A DNA stretch of 6,159 nucleotides from Chloroflexia bacterium (GTDB lineage Bacteria > Chloroflexota > Chloroflexia > Thermomicrobiales > CFX8). The position numbers and the translations under genes were made by a program. This document shows positions 1-6,117 of the stretch, piece by piece. Numbering within the stretch: position 1 is the stretch's first letter; the number at the start of each line of letters is the position of its first letter. Below the pieces are notes generated by a model that saw only the letters and a list, made by a program, of their open reading frames with translations, was not told the origin of the DNA and did no database searches. The stretch lies in assembly GCA_013696045.1 (NCBI GenBank), contig JACCZH010000296.1, forward strand, positions 1-6,159. The letters are read 5' to 3'.

Positions 1-450
1 TTCCTCGCCCTTGGCTTTCTTACGGATGACCGGAGCATCGGGCTGCATAGCGGCGATCGGATCCACGTTCGCACCAAGCTCGTTGTACTCGACCTGCACG
101 AGCTCCGCGCCTTCTTCCGCGGCGGCTTCGTTTGTGGCGACGACGACGGCAACAGCCTGGCCGTAATAGATGGCTTTGTCGCGTGCCAGCATCGCATGAT
201 GCCGGTCGGCAGGCTCGTCTCCGTCTGGAATGACATCCTTGCCGGTGTAAACGGCAACCACACCGGGGTGTGCGAGCGCGGCGCTAGTGTCAATCGAGAC
301 GATCTCGGCGTGAGCGTAGACGCTGTTTACAGTCCGTGCCTGGAGCATGCCCGGAAATGTCAGGTCGTCAACATAGCGTGTCGCGCCGGTGACTTTTGCT
401 GCGCCTTCGAGTCGTTTTGTTGGTTGACCAATTGCGGGACTCGCGGTCAT
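1..450 (-). CDS. Xanthine dehydrogenase/aldehyde oxidase-type molybdopterin-binding large subunit, N-terminal part (partial)
   Basis: Reading the minus strand from ATG at 450 gives 150 codons without a stop, running off the left edge. The protein opens with IGQPTKRLEGAAKVTGATRY (residues 7-26), then VDDLTFPGMLQA and an HPGVVAVYTGKDV segment (61-73), and later YYGQAVAVVVA (95-105) followed by an ELVQVEYNEL strand. This order is the a/b hammerhead domain that starts the large subunit of molybdenum hydroxylases (xanthine dehydrogenase, CO dehydrogenase CoxL, aldehyde oxidase). These enzymes hydroxylate purines, aldehydes or N-heterocycles together with FAD and 2Fe-2S subunits. The Mo-cofactor and catalytic segments lie outside the window, so the substrate cannot be named. 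The start is fixed by GGGGAGG (455-461) four bases upstream. It is divergent from the Uma2 pair and has a palindromic operator 47 bases upstream of its start. The family call is secure; the exact enzyme is unknown. Confidence 0.88.
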   Translation of the reverse strand, partial: MTASPAIGQPTKRLEGAAKVTGATRYVDDLTFPGMLQARTVNSVYAHAEIVSIDTSAALAHPGVVAVYTGKDVIPDGDEPADRHHAMLARDKAIYYGQAVAVVVATNEAAAEEGAELVQVEYNELGANVDPIAAMQPDAPVIRKKAKGEE

Positions 451-454
451 TATT

Positions 455-461
455 CCTCCCC
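455..461 (-). promoter_or_regulatory. Ribosome binding site of the molybdenum hydroxylase gene
   Basis: The minus strand reads GGGGAGG followed by AATA and ATG. This strong Shine-Dalgarno match picks the start at 450. Confidence 0.75.
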
Positions 462-496
462 TGTTAAATGGACGATATGCGAATGATCGTGCAAAC

Positions 497-520
497 GTGT
501 CCGGTTACGTTACCGGACAC
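497..520. promoter_or_regulatory. 24-bp near-perfect palindrome, probable repressor operator
   Basis: The arms are GTGTCCGGT (497-505) and ACCGGACAC (512-520), joined by T-ACGT-T. Over 24 bp only one symmetric pair (506/511) fails to match. The compact, spacer-free symmetry and length resemble operators of TetR-family dimers, which is inference from known operator shape. It sits in the 147-bp divergent region, 47 bp upstream of the molybdenum hydroxylase start and 78 bp upstream of the first Uma2 start, so it could control either direction. No run of T follows it on either strand, so it is unlikely to be an intrinsic terminator. No regulator gene is present in the window. Confidence 0.6.
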
Positions 521-585
521 CAGTGCATCTTCGCCTGAACATTGCCAGTGCGTCAAGTATAGAGATCGTTGCACAGGCTGGAGCG

Positions 586-591
586 TATACT
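586..591 (+). promoter_or_regulatory. Candidate -10 element (TATACT) for the first Uma2 gene, possibly leaderless
   Basis: TATACT differs from the TATAAT consensus at one position and ends six bases before the ATG at 598. Transcription would then begin at or near the start codon, giving a leaderless mRNA. The only upstream purine run, GGAG at 580-583, is 14 bases from the ATG, too far for a normal ribosome site. A good -35 hexamer is not visible at 17-bp spacing. An alternative is TGAACA (536-541) with TATAGA (558-563), 16 bp apart. Which one is used cannot be settled from sequence. Confidence 0.35.
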
Positions 592-597
592 CTGGGC

Positions 598-1161
598 ATG
601 GTTAATGCAGAAGAATTTTTACATAGACTGTTAACAGTCGATGAATATCTCACTTTTGAGAACGCGTCCTCTGTTCGGCATGAGTACGTCGGTGGTTATG
701 TCTATGCGTATGCCGGCGCTTCCAGGCGGCACAATCGGATTATCGTCAACATTGCCGGGCATCTGATCAATGCCGTTGGCAGCGGTCCATGCGAGGTACA
801 TGTTGAGACAGTGAAGCTGCGGCCCGCGAATAATGTTTTTTACTACCCAGACATCATGGTGTTATGCGATGAGAACGATGATGAGAGTCTCTACGCAACA
901 CGCCCCACACTGGTCGTGGAGATGTTGTCGCCAAGCACCGAGGCTGTCGACCGTCGCGATAAGCTCCTTGCCTATCGGAGCATTTCCTCAATGGAAGCCT
1001 ATGTCATCGTCTATCAGGATGAGCGTCGTGTCATCCGGCATTGGAAGGACGATGACGGAGCCTGGCGCACCGAGGAATTCATCGACAATGGACGTATCCC
1101 TTTTCCTGGTACGAACGTCGAACTCACATTGTCTGAGATCTACGGTCGAATTACGTTCTAG
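598..1161 (+). CDS. Uma2-family (DUF820) PD-(D/E)XK nuclease-fold protein, first of a tandem pair
   Basis: This encodes 187 residues, the usual size of the Uma2 family (PF05685), widespread in Cyanobacteria, Chloroflexota and Deinococcus and assigned to the restriction-endonuclease-like fold. Visible hallmarks are the leader LLTVDEYLTFE (11-21), RHEYVGGYVYAYAG (27-40), the hydrophobic strand ending in PD (P84-D85), VVEMLSPST (106-114) with acidic E108, and DRRDKLLAY (118-126) with K122. D85, E108 and K122 are the likely catalytic acidic and basic residues. Cellular role and DNA target are not established for this family. The start at 598 aligns exactly with that of the downstream paralogue. 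The frame also opens at GTG 523, but the extra 25 residues have no counterpart there. No toxin, antitoxin or methylase partner is visible. The gene is divergent from the molybdenum hydroxylase. Confidence 0.88.
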   Translation: MVNAEEFLHRLLTVDEYLTFENASSVRHEYVGGYVYAYAGASRRHNRIIVNIAGHLINAVGSGPCEVHVETVKLRPANNVFYYPDIMVLCDENDDESLYATRPTLVVEMLSPSTEAVDRRDKLLAYRSISSMEAYVIVYQDERRVIRHWKDDDGAWRTEEFIDNGRIPFPGTNVELTLSEIYGRITF

Positions 1162-1204
1162 ACGACGCTTCCGACAGATGCGCAAGCGAAAGGTTGTGGG
1201 CAAC

Positions 1205-1777
1205 ATGGGCACTCGACACCACGAACGCGAACGGTTGCTCACGATCAATGAGTACCTGGCGTTCGAGAAAGACAGCCCGGTGCGTCACGAATATGTCGGT
1301 GGCGAGCTTGTGGCCATGGCCGGCGCGAGTGACCGGCACAATCGCGTGGCCCTGAGAGTGGCGTCCAAGTTACTGGATGCTGCGGGCGCGGGCCCATGCC
1401 GTGTCTATATAAGCGATATGAAGGTCCAGATTTCGGATGACCAGATCTTCTATCCGGATGTGATGGTGACCTGCGATCCTGAGGACAATGGCGAATACAT
1501 CAAGAAGCGGCCGTGCCTCATCATCGAGGTGCTTTCACCGAGCACCGCATCCATTGACCGGCGCGAAAAGCTCGTCGCGTATCGGCGGATCGAGTCGCTA
1601 CAGGCGTACATCGTGCTCTATCAGGATCAGAAGCGGGCCTTTCGTCATGCTCGCGACGAGCACGGCACGTGGTGGCCGGCCGAGGTTTCGGACAAAGGAT
1701 TAGTGCCGTTCCCCTGTCCAGAACTTGAGTTGAGCCTCGACGAGATCTACGAGGGTATCGACTTTCGCTCCCCTTAA
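1205..1777 (+). CDS. Uma2-family (DUF820) PD-(D/E)XK nuclease-fold protein, second of a tandem pair
   Basis: This encodes 190 residues and aligns with the preceding protein without a gap across 187 positions; I count about 89 identities (roughly 48%). The same core residues occur at the same numbers: D85 in YPDVMV, E108 in IIEVLSPST, and K122 in DRREKLVAY, so both copies appear to keep the nuclease active site. The start at 1205 is chosen by that alignment and by AAAGG (1189-1193) eleven bases upstream. An in-frame ATG at 1178 would add MRKRKVVGN but has no ribosome site, and the frame continues open to 833 only by overlapping the first gene. The 43-bp gap suggests co-transcription with the first copy. 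The pair probably arose by old tandem duplication. Its stop lies 18 bp from the stop of the convergent hydrolase gene. Confidence 0.88.
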   Translation: MGTRHHERERLLTINEYLAFEKDSPVRHEYVGGELVAMAGASDRHNRVALRVASKLLDAAGAGPCRVYISDMKVQISDDQIFYPDVMVTCDPEDNGEYIKKRPCLIIEVLSPSTASIDRREKLVAYRRIESLQAYIVLYQDQKRAFRHARDEHGTWWPAEVSDKGLVPFPCPELELSLDEIYEGIDFRSP

Positions 1778-1795
1778 GCACAACGATGCACTCGC

Positions 1796-3157
1796 TTACC
1801 CAAACGGGTCTATAGCCTCCAGAACGTCATGGACGACACGGTCCATGTAGGAGTGGAAGCTATCTGCGTTCAGGCTGTGGCCGAGACGGGAGATGACGAC
1901 GTTGCGGCTGGGGATAACCATAGTAACCTGACCGCGAGCGCCGCCCGCCCAGTAAGCGTCTTCCGGAATTGACGGATAGCGCCCGCCAGCGTTGAGCCAG
2001 AACTGGCCTCCGTAGTGGTGGTCGGGATCAGCCGGCGCTGGAGAGTGCACGAAATCGACCCAGCCTTCGGGCAGGATTCTCTCGCCGTTCCAGACTCCGT
2101 CCTGGAGATGGAGCTGCCCAAAGCGGGCCCAGTCGCGAGCGGTGCCGTGGTCGAAGCCGGTCATCACAAAGTTGCCCCACGCGTCAGGCTCGAGAACGAT
2201 ATTACGGATGCCGATACGGTCGAAGAGGGCACGCTGCGGGTAGGTCAGATACTCCTCGCCTAGCGCTTCGACCGTCTGCTTGACGATCTGCCCGAGCGCC
2301 AGAGGATCGCAGTTGCGATAGCGCCAAACGGTATTCGGCGGGTGCTCTTGCGGTCGGCTAGTCGAGTGCTCGAAGGCGTCGATTGCCCCGAAATAGATGT
2401 AATTGTGATCATTCTTGCTGCGGAAAAAATCCGGTTGCGTGTCGCCTTCAACTCGCTCGAACTTGAGGCCGCTGCTCATACGCAACAGGTGGGCTAGCGT
2501 GATCTCACCACGTGGATCGCTAGGCTCACGCCAGGCCGCGATCGGCGCGGGGTCGTCCAATGCGAAATGTCCCTCGCCAGCCAGAATGCCGATGAGTGCC
2601 GCTGTGATGCTTTTGCCCATCGACCAGCTTACGAGCCTGCTGTCTTTCGTGAAGCCTGGTGCGTAGCGTTCGCTAACGATCTGGCCACCGTGGAGCACAA
2701 CCATGGCTCGCGCTTGCTGCGGCATGTCGTGGGCGCTGTCATCGAAGGCGAGGCCTAGCGCCGCCTCCAGCTTGTCCCTGTCGATCCCGCCTGGAACAGA
2801 TTCGCCCGCTTTTCGGTCGCCCATGGGCCAGTCCATCGTCTCAGGGTCTGGCAGGGCAGAACACACCTCCACCGGCTGGAAGAAGACGCTGCTCTCCTCG
2901 CCTGGCAAGAGCGTGCAGCCGAGGCCCGGATGATAGACGGCGGTGCGGCTCTGGCCGTCCGGCAGGGTAAGAGTGGCGCGGGCGTTCTGGCGGTCGATCT
3001 CCACGTCGAGCTCGTCAGGATCGAATCCATAGGGCGCGTGGAGGTCGTTCTGGACGAAATCTTTCGCATCTCTGCCTCCGACGAACACGCCGGAACAGAG
3101 TAGTTTGGTTGCGAACCCGAGGCTGTGATCGAGTTGTTCGGAATTTGGCCGGCTCAT
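1796..3157 (-). CDS. Serine hydrolase, class C beta-lactamase/NylB-like fold
   Basis: This encodes 453 residues. The beta-lactamase/penicillin-binding domain (PF00144 type) starts near residue 145: AMVVLHGGQIVSERY (151-165), then SMGK (179-182), where S179 would be the nucleophile and K182 the general base, and YRN (280-282) as the second motif. The third motif is not the usual KTG/HTG; GGARGQ (405-410) stands there, as in esterase and 6-aminohexanoate-dimer-hydrolase relatives. Blocks such as LAHLLRMSSGLKF, FDHGTARDWARFGQLHLQDG and RILPEGWVDF fit that subgroup. About 140 residues precede the domain, including LCSGVFVGGRD (20-30). No convincing signal peptide is seen, so a cytoplasmic enzyme is likely. 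An amidase, esterase or peptidase activity is possible; the substrate is unknown. The start at 3157 is fixed by GAGGAGG five bases upstream; in-frame starts at 3184 and 3259 lack one, and 3259 lies inside the ATPase gene. It follows the ATPase gene by 59 bp on the same strand. Confidence 0.85.
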   Translation of the reverse strand: MSRPNSEQLDHSLGFATKLLCSGVFVGGRDAKDFVQNDLHAPYGFDPDELDVEIDRQNARATLTLPDGQSRTAVYHPGLGCTLLPGEESSVFFQPVEVCSALPDPETMDWPMGDRKAGESVPGGIDRDKLEAALGLAFDDSAHDMPQQARAMVVLHGGQIVSERYAPGFTKDSRLVSWSMGKSITAALIGILAGEGHFALDDPAPIAAWREPSDPRGEITLAHLLRMSSGLKFERVEGDTQPDFFRSKNDHNYIYFGAIDAFEHSTSRPQEHPPNTVWRYRNCDPLALGQIVKQTVEALGEEYLTYPQRALFDRIGIRNIVLEPDAWGNFVMTGFDHGTARDWARFGQLHLQDGVWNGERILPEGWVDFVHSPAPADPDHHYGGQFWLNAGGRYPSIPEDAYWAGGARGQVTMVIPSRNVVISRLGHSLNADSFHSYMDRVVHDVLEAIDPFG

Positions 3158-3162
3158 GCTTG

Positions 3163-3169
3163 CCTCCTC
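3163..3169 (-). promoter_or_regulatory. Ribosome binding site of the serine hydrolase gene
   Basis: The minus strand reads GAGGAGG, five bases before ATG 3157. This decides the start against two in-frame upstream candidates. Confidence 0.75.
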
Positions 3170-3216
3170 GTTGTATCGGCACATCTGCCCGATTGTCGCA
3201 CGCTCCGGCGCGAGTG

Positions 3217-4002
3217 TCAGCGGACTGAGGCAAACGGTATGCAGAGTGGAACGCCGCACGACGGATCCGGAATGATGTCGGCCTTGATGGCGAAAACGTG
3301 ACGCAGCATGTCGTGGGTGATGACTTCATGCGGTGGTCCTGCCGCGGCGACCGTGCCATCGAGTATGGCGATGATGTGCTGAGCGTAGCGCGCTGCATGG
3401 TTGAGATCGTGGACGACCATCACGATGGTGCGCCCTTCCTCGCGGTTGAGCCGCTCGAGGAGCTGTAGCACTTCCATCTGATAGGCCATGTCCAGGAAAG
3501 TTGTCGGTTCATCCAACAAGAGCCTGGATGTGCCTTGCGCGAGGGCCATGGCGATCCACGCCCGCTGGCGTTGCCCGCCCGAAAGCTCGCCGACCGGCCG
3601 GCCGGCCAGCTCAACCATGCCGGTTACGTCGAGCGCCCAGTAGATGATCTTCTTGTCGTCGATGCTGAGTGTCCCGAAGCCCTTCTGGTATGGGAAGCGT
3701 CCGTAGGAGACCAGTTCCTTGACGGTTAGCCCGTCGGGCGCTTCGGGATTCTGCGGCAGGATGGCGATCTGTTGAGCGATAGCCTTGGTCGGCTCGCGGT
3801 GTATTGCCTTGCCGTCGAGGTAGGCCGCGCCGCCCTGGGGCTTGAGGACGCGCGCCAGCGCCTTGAGGATGGTTGATTTGCCTGAGCCATTGGCCCCGAC
3901 CAGCGCGGTGATCTTGCCCTCCGGGATTTCGACCGACAGGTTGTCAACGACCAGCTGTCCCGTATAGGCCAGCGAAAGTGCTTCGGCGTGAAGACGTGAC
4001 AT
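3217..4002 (-). CDS. Iron-siderophore ABC transporter ATP-binding protein (FecE/FhuC/YusV type)
   Basis: This encodes 261 residues with every ABC ATPase motif in place: Walker A GANGSGKST (36-44), Q-loop Q84 in ILPQNPEAP, signature LSGGQRQR (140-147), Walker B LLLDEP (161-166), D-loop FLD (169-171) and switch histidine H198 in VVHDLNHAARYA. The ILPQNPEAPDGLTVKELV block, the GRFPYQ segment and the C-terminal IPDPSCGVPLCIPF are typical of the iron-chelate uptake subfamily. The protein would hydrolyse ATP at the cytoplasmic face of the two FecCD permeases to drive import. The start at 4002 (MSRLHAEALSLAY) has GGAGGG seven bases upstream. The frame also opens at TTG 4020, which would overlap the permease stop but has no comparable ribosome site. 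The gap to the permease 2 stop is 14 bp, so the genes are one transcript. The family is secure; the specific siderophore is not deducible. Confidence 0.93.
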   Translation of the reverse strand: MSRLHAEALSLAYTGQLVVDNLSVEIPEGKITALVGANGSGKSTILKALARVLKPQGGAAYLDGKAIHREPTKAIAQQIAILPQNPEAPDGLTVKELVSYGRFPYQKGFGTLSIDDKKIIYWALDVTGMVELAGRPVGELSGGQRQRAWIAMALAQGTSRLLLDEPTTFLDMAYQMEVLQLLERLNREEGRTIVMVVHDLNHAARYAQHIIAILDGTVAAAGPPHEVITHDMLRHVFAIKADIIPDPSCGVPLCIPFASVR

Positions 4003-4009
4003 GCGGTGT

Positions 4010-4015
4010 CCCTCC
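4010..4015 (-). promoter_or_regulatory. Ribosome binding site of the ABC ATPase gene
   Basis: The minus strand reads GGAGGG, seven bases before ATG 4002. It spans the last bases of the inter-cistron gap and supports 4002 over the in-frame TTG at 4020. Confidence 0.65.
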
Positions 4016-4016
4016 G

Positions 4017-5033
4017 TCAAGATGTTCGAGCCAGCAGATATAAGAAATACGGCGCGCCAATAACCGCCACCACGATCCCGGCCGGAATCTCAACCGGGGC
4101 GAGTAGATTGCGCGCCAGCGTGTCGGCGACGACGAGCAAGAGCGCTCCCAGCAGCAGCGTGACCGGCAACATCACCTGATGGGCGGGACCAACCAGCCGT
4201 CGCGCAAGGTGTGGACACACCAGCCCGATGAACGCGATGCCGCCACCGACTGCCACACTCGAACCGGCCAAGGCCACAGCAATCAAAATCAGGAGCCGCC
4301 GCTGCCATTCGACGGAAGCTCCTAACCCGACGGCAACCTGATCTCCCAGGTTGAGCACGTTCAGCATTTTGGCTTTGTAGATCGTGAGCGGCACCAGCAC
4401 CGTGGTCCAGGGCAGGAGCGCCAGCACATAGGACCAGGTTGTGGCGGAGTTCGTGCCTGCCAGCCAGACGACGGCGAAGCGGTAGACATTGGGGTCCATC
4501 CTGAGTGAGAACACCAGTGTCACGGCTCCGATGCCGAATCCGACGGCGATGCCAACCAATAGCAGCCGGGAGGGAGTTACTTCACCATGCTTATACGCCA
4601 GGGTATAGATAACGAGTGCCGCGCCACCCAGGGCGGCAAGCGGCAGCAGGAACGGCACGGACGCTTGCGCGGCTGGATAAAAGAGGATGAGGGTGATGAC
4701 GCCTAACCCCGCTCCGGCGTTGATGCCTAGTAGACCCGGGTCGGCCAACCCATTGCGCGACACCCCTTGCAAAATCGCTCCGGACGCTGCCAGCCCCATC
4801 CCGATCAGGATGGCAAGCACAATACGCGGCAGCCGGAACTGGAAGAGGATCAGCTCCTGCCGCTCTGATCCTTGCCCGAGCACGGTTTTGAGCACATCGA
4901 ACGGAGCGAGCTGGATGAAGCCGATGTTCAGGCTCAGCACGCTCGCTCCCACAATCAGCGCGCCGAGTAGCAGCATCACCCTGATGGGTTGGGAGAGCGT
5001 CAAAGCGTTGGACATCCGCATCTGGTCTAGCAC
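4017..5033 (-). CDS. FecCD-family ABC transporter permease, second subunit
   Basis: This encodes 338 residues, the normal FecCD length (PF01032), with about ten hydrophobic segments; the first is near 18-40. Family landmarks are RLPR (67-70) before the second helix, ILQGVSRNGLADPGLLGINA (87-106), the ATPase-contacting loop GLVCPHLARRLVG (270-282), and EIPAGIVVAVIGAPYFLYLL (315-334) at the end. The usual RNPLADPG reads RNGLADPG here, a small deviation. It would pair with permease 1 to form the inner-membrane channel for an iron chelate. The start is GTG at 5033, whose G is also the last base of the preceding TAG stop; GAGG (5040-5043) lies six bases upstream. In-frame ATG codons at 5021 and 5015 have no ribosome site. 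The 1-base stop/start overlap points to translational coupling with permease 1. Confidence 0.92.
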   Translation of the reverse strand: MLDQMRMSNALTLSQPIRVMLLLGALIVGASVLSLNIGFIQLAPFDVLKTVLGQGSERQELILFQFRLPRIVLAILIGMGLAASGAILQGVSRNGLADPGLLGINAGAGLGVITLILFYPAAQASVPFLLPLAALGGAALVIYTLAYKHGEVTPSRLLLVGIAVGFGIGAVTLVFSLRMDPNVYRFAVVWLAGTNSATTWSYVLALLPWTTVLVPLTIYKAKMLNVLNLGDQVAVGLGASVEWQRRLLILIAVALAGSSVAVGGGIAFIGLVCPHLARRLVGPAHQVMLPVTLLLGALLLVVADTLARNLLAPVEIPAGIVVAVIGAPYFLYLLARTS

Positions 5034-5908
5034 TACATACCTCGTGTATCGCGACGAGCAAGATAGAGGAAGAATGGCACGCCAATTAGGGCGGTGATGA
5101 CGCCGACCGGAGTCTCGTAGGGCGGGTTGACCATCCTCGCGCCGAGATCGGCCAGCACCAGCGTGAGCGCGCCGAGCATCGCTGAACAGGGGATAATCCA
5201 GCGGTAGTCGAGCCCAACCAGGAAGCGGGTAATGTGTGGCACCACCAGCCCAAGGAAGCCAATGGGTCCGCCAACCCAGACAGCCGAGCCTGCCAGCAGG
5301 ACGACGATCACCGAGCCGCCGGTTTTGACGAGCGCGGTCCGTTGGCCGAGCCCCTTGGCCACCTCATCGCCGAGGCTAAGAACGGTAATGCTGGGCGATA
5401 GAAACATCGCGCCGGTGAAGCCGATTGCCAGCCAGGACAGGAGCAGACGCACCTGCTCCCAGGTTGTGCCGGCTACTCCACCGGCGAAGAAGAAGAGCAG
5501 ATCCTGGGCCATGTCGTAGTAGATCGTCACCCCCGAGCTGAGAGCGGCCAGCAGCGATGAGACGGCAACGCCGGCCAGCCCCAGTTTCACCGGCGTGAGT
5601 CCGCCCCTGGACAGCGATCCGATGCCGTACACCAGCCCTGCCCCGAGGGTTGCGCCGGCGAACGAGGCCATGATGAGCCCGTTAAACCCAATCCACGGGA
5701 TGAAGACCAACGCCAGCACCAGCACAAACTCCGCGCCGGCGTTCAGTCCCATCAGGCTGGGGCTGGCGAGCGGGTTGCGGGTCATGTCCTGCATTATCGC
5801 GCCGGCCACCGCGAAGCAGGCTCCGATCATCGCCCCGATGACAACCCTGGGCAGCCGGACCTCGTGGATGATGAGGTGGTCGGTAAGTTCGGGGTTGTAG
5901 GTGAACAC
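5033..5908 (-). CDS. FecCD-family ABC transporter permease, first subunit (intact 3' part of a frame-disrupted gene)
   Basis: Reading from GTG 5908 the frame gives 291 residues of clear FecCD sequence: RLPR (18-21), AGAIMQDMTRNPLASPSLMG (35-54), GGLTPVKLGLAGVAVSSLL (102-120), the ATPase-contacting GLVVPHITRFLVG (220-232), and ETPVGVITALIGVPFFLYLARR (265-286). The GGLTPVKLGLAG block resembles the hydroxamate/bacillibactin permease branch (for example YfiZ or FeuC of Bacillus). This part lacks the first membrane helix and is about 45-70 residues short at its N-terminus. The missing part is found immediately upstream in another frame (see the 5909-6117 entry), so GTG 5908 is probably not the true start; a GGGAG lies only two bases before it, too close. 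The TAG stop (5033-5035) overlaps the start of permease 2. The family is certain; whether a working protein is made is open. Confidence 0.85.
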   Translation of the reverse strand: MFTYNPELTDHLIIHEVRLPRVVIGAMIGACFAVAGAIMQDMTRNPLASPSLMGLNAGAEFVLVLALVFIPWIGFNGLIMASFAGATLGAGLVYGIGSLSRGGLTPVKLGLAGVAVSSLLAALSSGVTIYYDMAQDLLFFFAGGVAGTTWEQVRLLLSWLAIGFTGAMFLSPSITVLSLGDEVAKGLGQRTALVKTGGSVIVVLLAGSAVWVGGPIGFLGLVVPHITRFLVGLDYRWIIPCSAMLGALTLVLADLGARMVNPPYETPVGVITALIGVPFFLYLARRDTRGM

Positions 5909-6117
5909 CGCTCCCAGACTGTGGCGACATCAATGTCAGCCGCTCCGAATGAGACGGAGAAAAACAGACCGATGAGCAGAGCAGCTGACCCACCAACCAG
6001 GATCGCCATAGCCGCAAGAGGCCGGGAGCGCCACTCTTACGGCTCGTCGAATGGGACGCACGGTGGAGGTCGCGTGGGAGAGGCTACGGGGTGTCTCTCG
6101 ATGTTCGCGGCCGTCAT
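5909..6117 (-). pseudogene. Frame-displaced 5' end of FecCD permease 1, with an in-frame stop
   Basis: This is the beginning of the same gene as the 5033-5908 entry. From ATG 6117 the frame reads MTAANIERHPVASP, proline-rich to residue 26, then TAA (6037-6039), then EWRSRPLAAMAILVGG and a clear first membrane helix (AALLIGLFFSVSF), ending DIDVATVWE. One base is missing at about 5909-5911: an added G would give VWE-A-VFTYNPEL, joining smoothly to the downstream frame. Without both lesions the product would be about 361 residues, close to family size plus a short tail. The start at 6117 is supported by GGGGAG five bases upstream and by the TGATG junction with the upstream gene. An internal ATG at 6009 could start translation after the TAA but has no ribosome site and still meets the frameshift. 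Either this is a recent pseudogene or the sequence has errors. Confidence 0.7.

Noticed and set aside
196..486. Plus-strand open frame of 96 codons opposite the molybdenum hydroxylase
   Set aside because: It is antisense to a clearly recognised protein and has no recognisable domain, so it is a shadow frame.
542..563. TTGCCA with TATAGA as a sigma-70 promoter
   Set aside because: The hexamers are only ten bases apart, too close for a normal promoter.
523..597. N-terminal extension of the first Uma2 gene from GTG 523
   Set aside because: The 25 extra residues have no counterpart in the colinear paralogue, and the GTG lies directly beside the palindrome. ATG 598 aligns exactly with the second copy.
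1166..1188. CGCTT/AAGCG inverted repeat between the two Uma2 genes
   Set aside because: A five-base stem with a 13-base loop and no T-run is expected by chance in this composition.
833..1204. Upstream extension of the second Uma2 frame through the first gene
   Set aside because: The translation is arginine- and serine-rich with no family resemblance and is an out-of-frame reading of the first Uma2 gene.
1798..1809. Short hairpin ACCC-AAAC-GGGT between the convergent genes as a terminator
   Set aside because: The stem is only four base pairs, no T-run follows on either strand, and it lies in the last codons of the hydrolase.
4687..5097. Plus-strand open frame of 136 codons opposite the permeases
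   Set aside because: It is antisense to the well-supported permease 2, is low in complexity (Pro, Ser, Arg, Ile rich), and spans the junction of two real genes.
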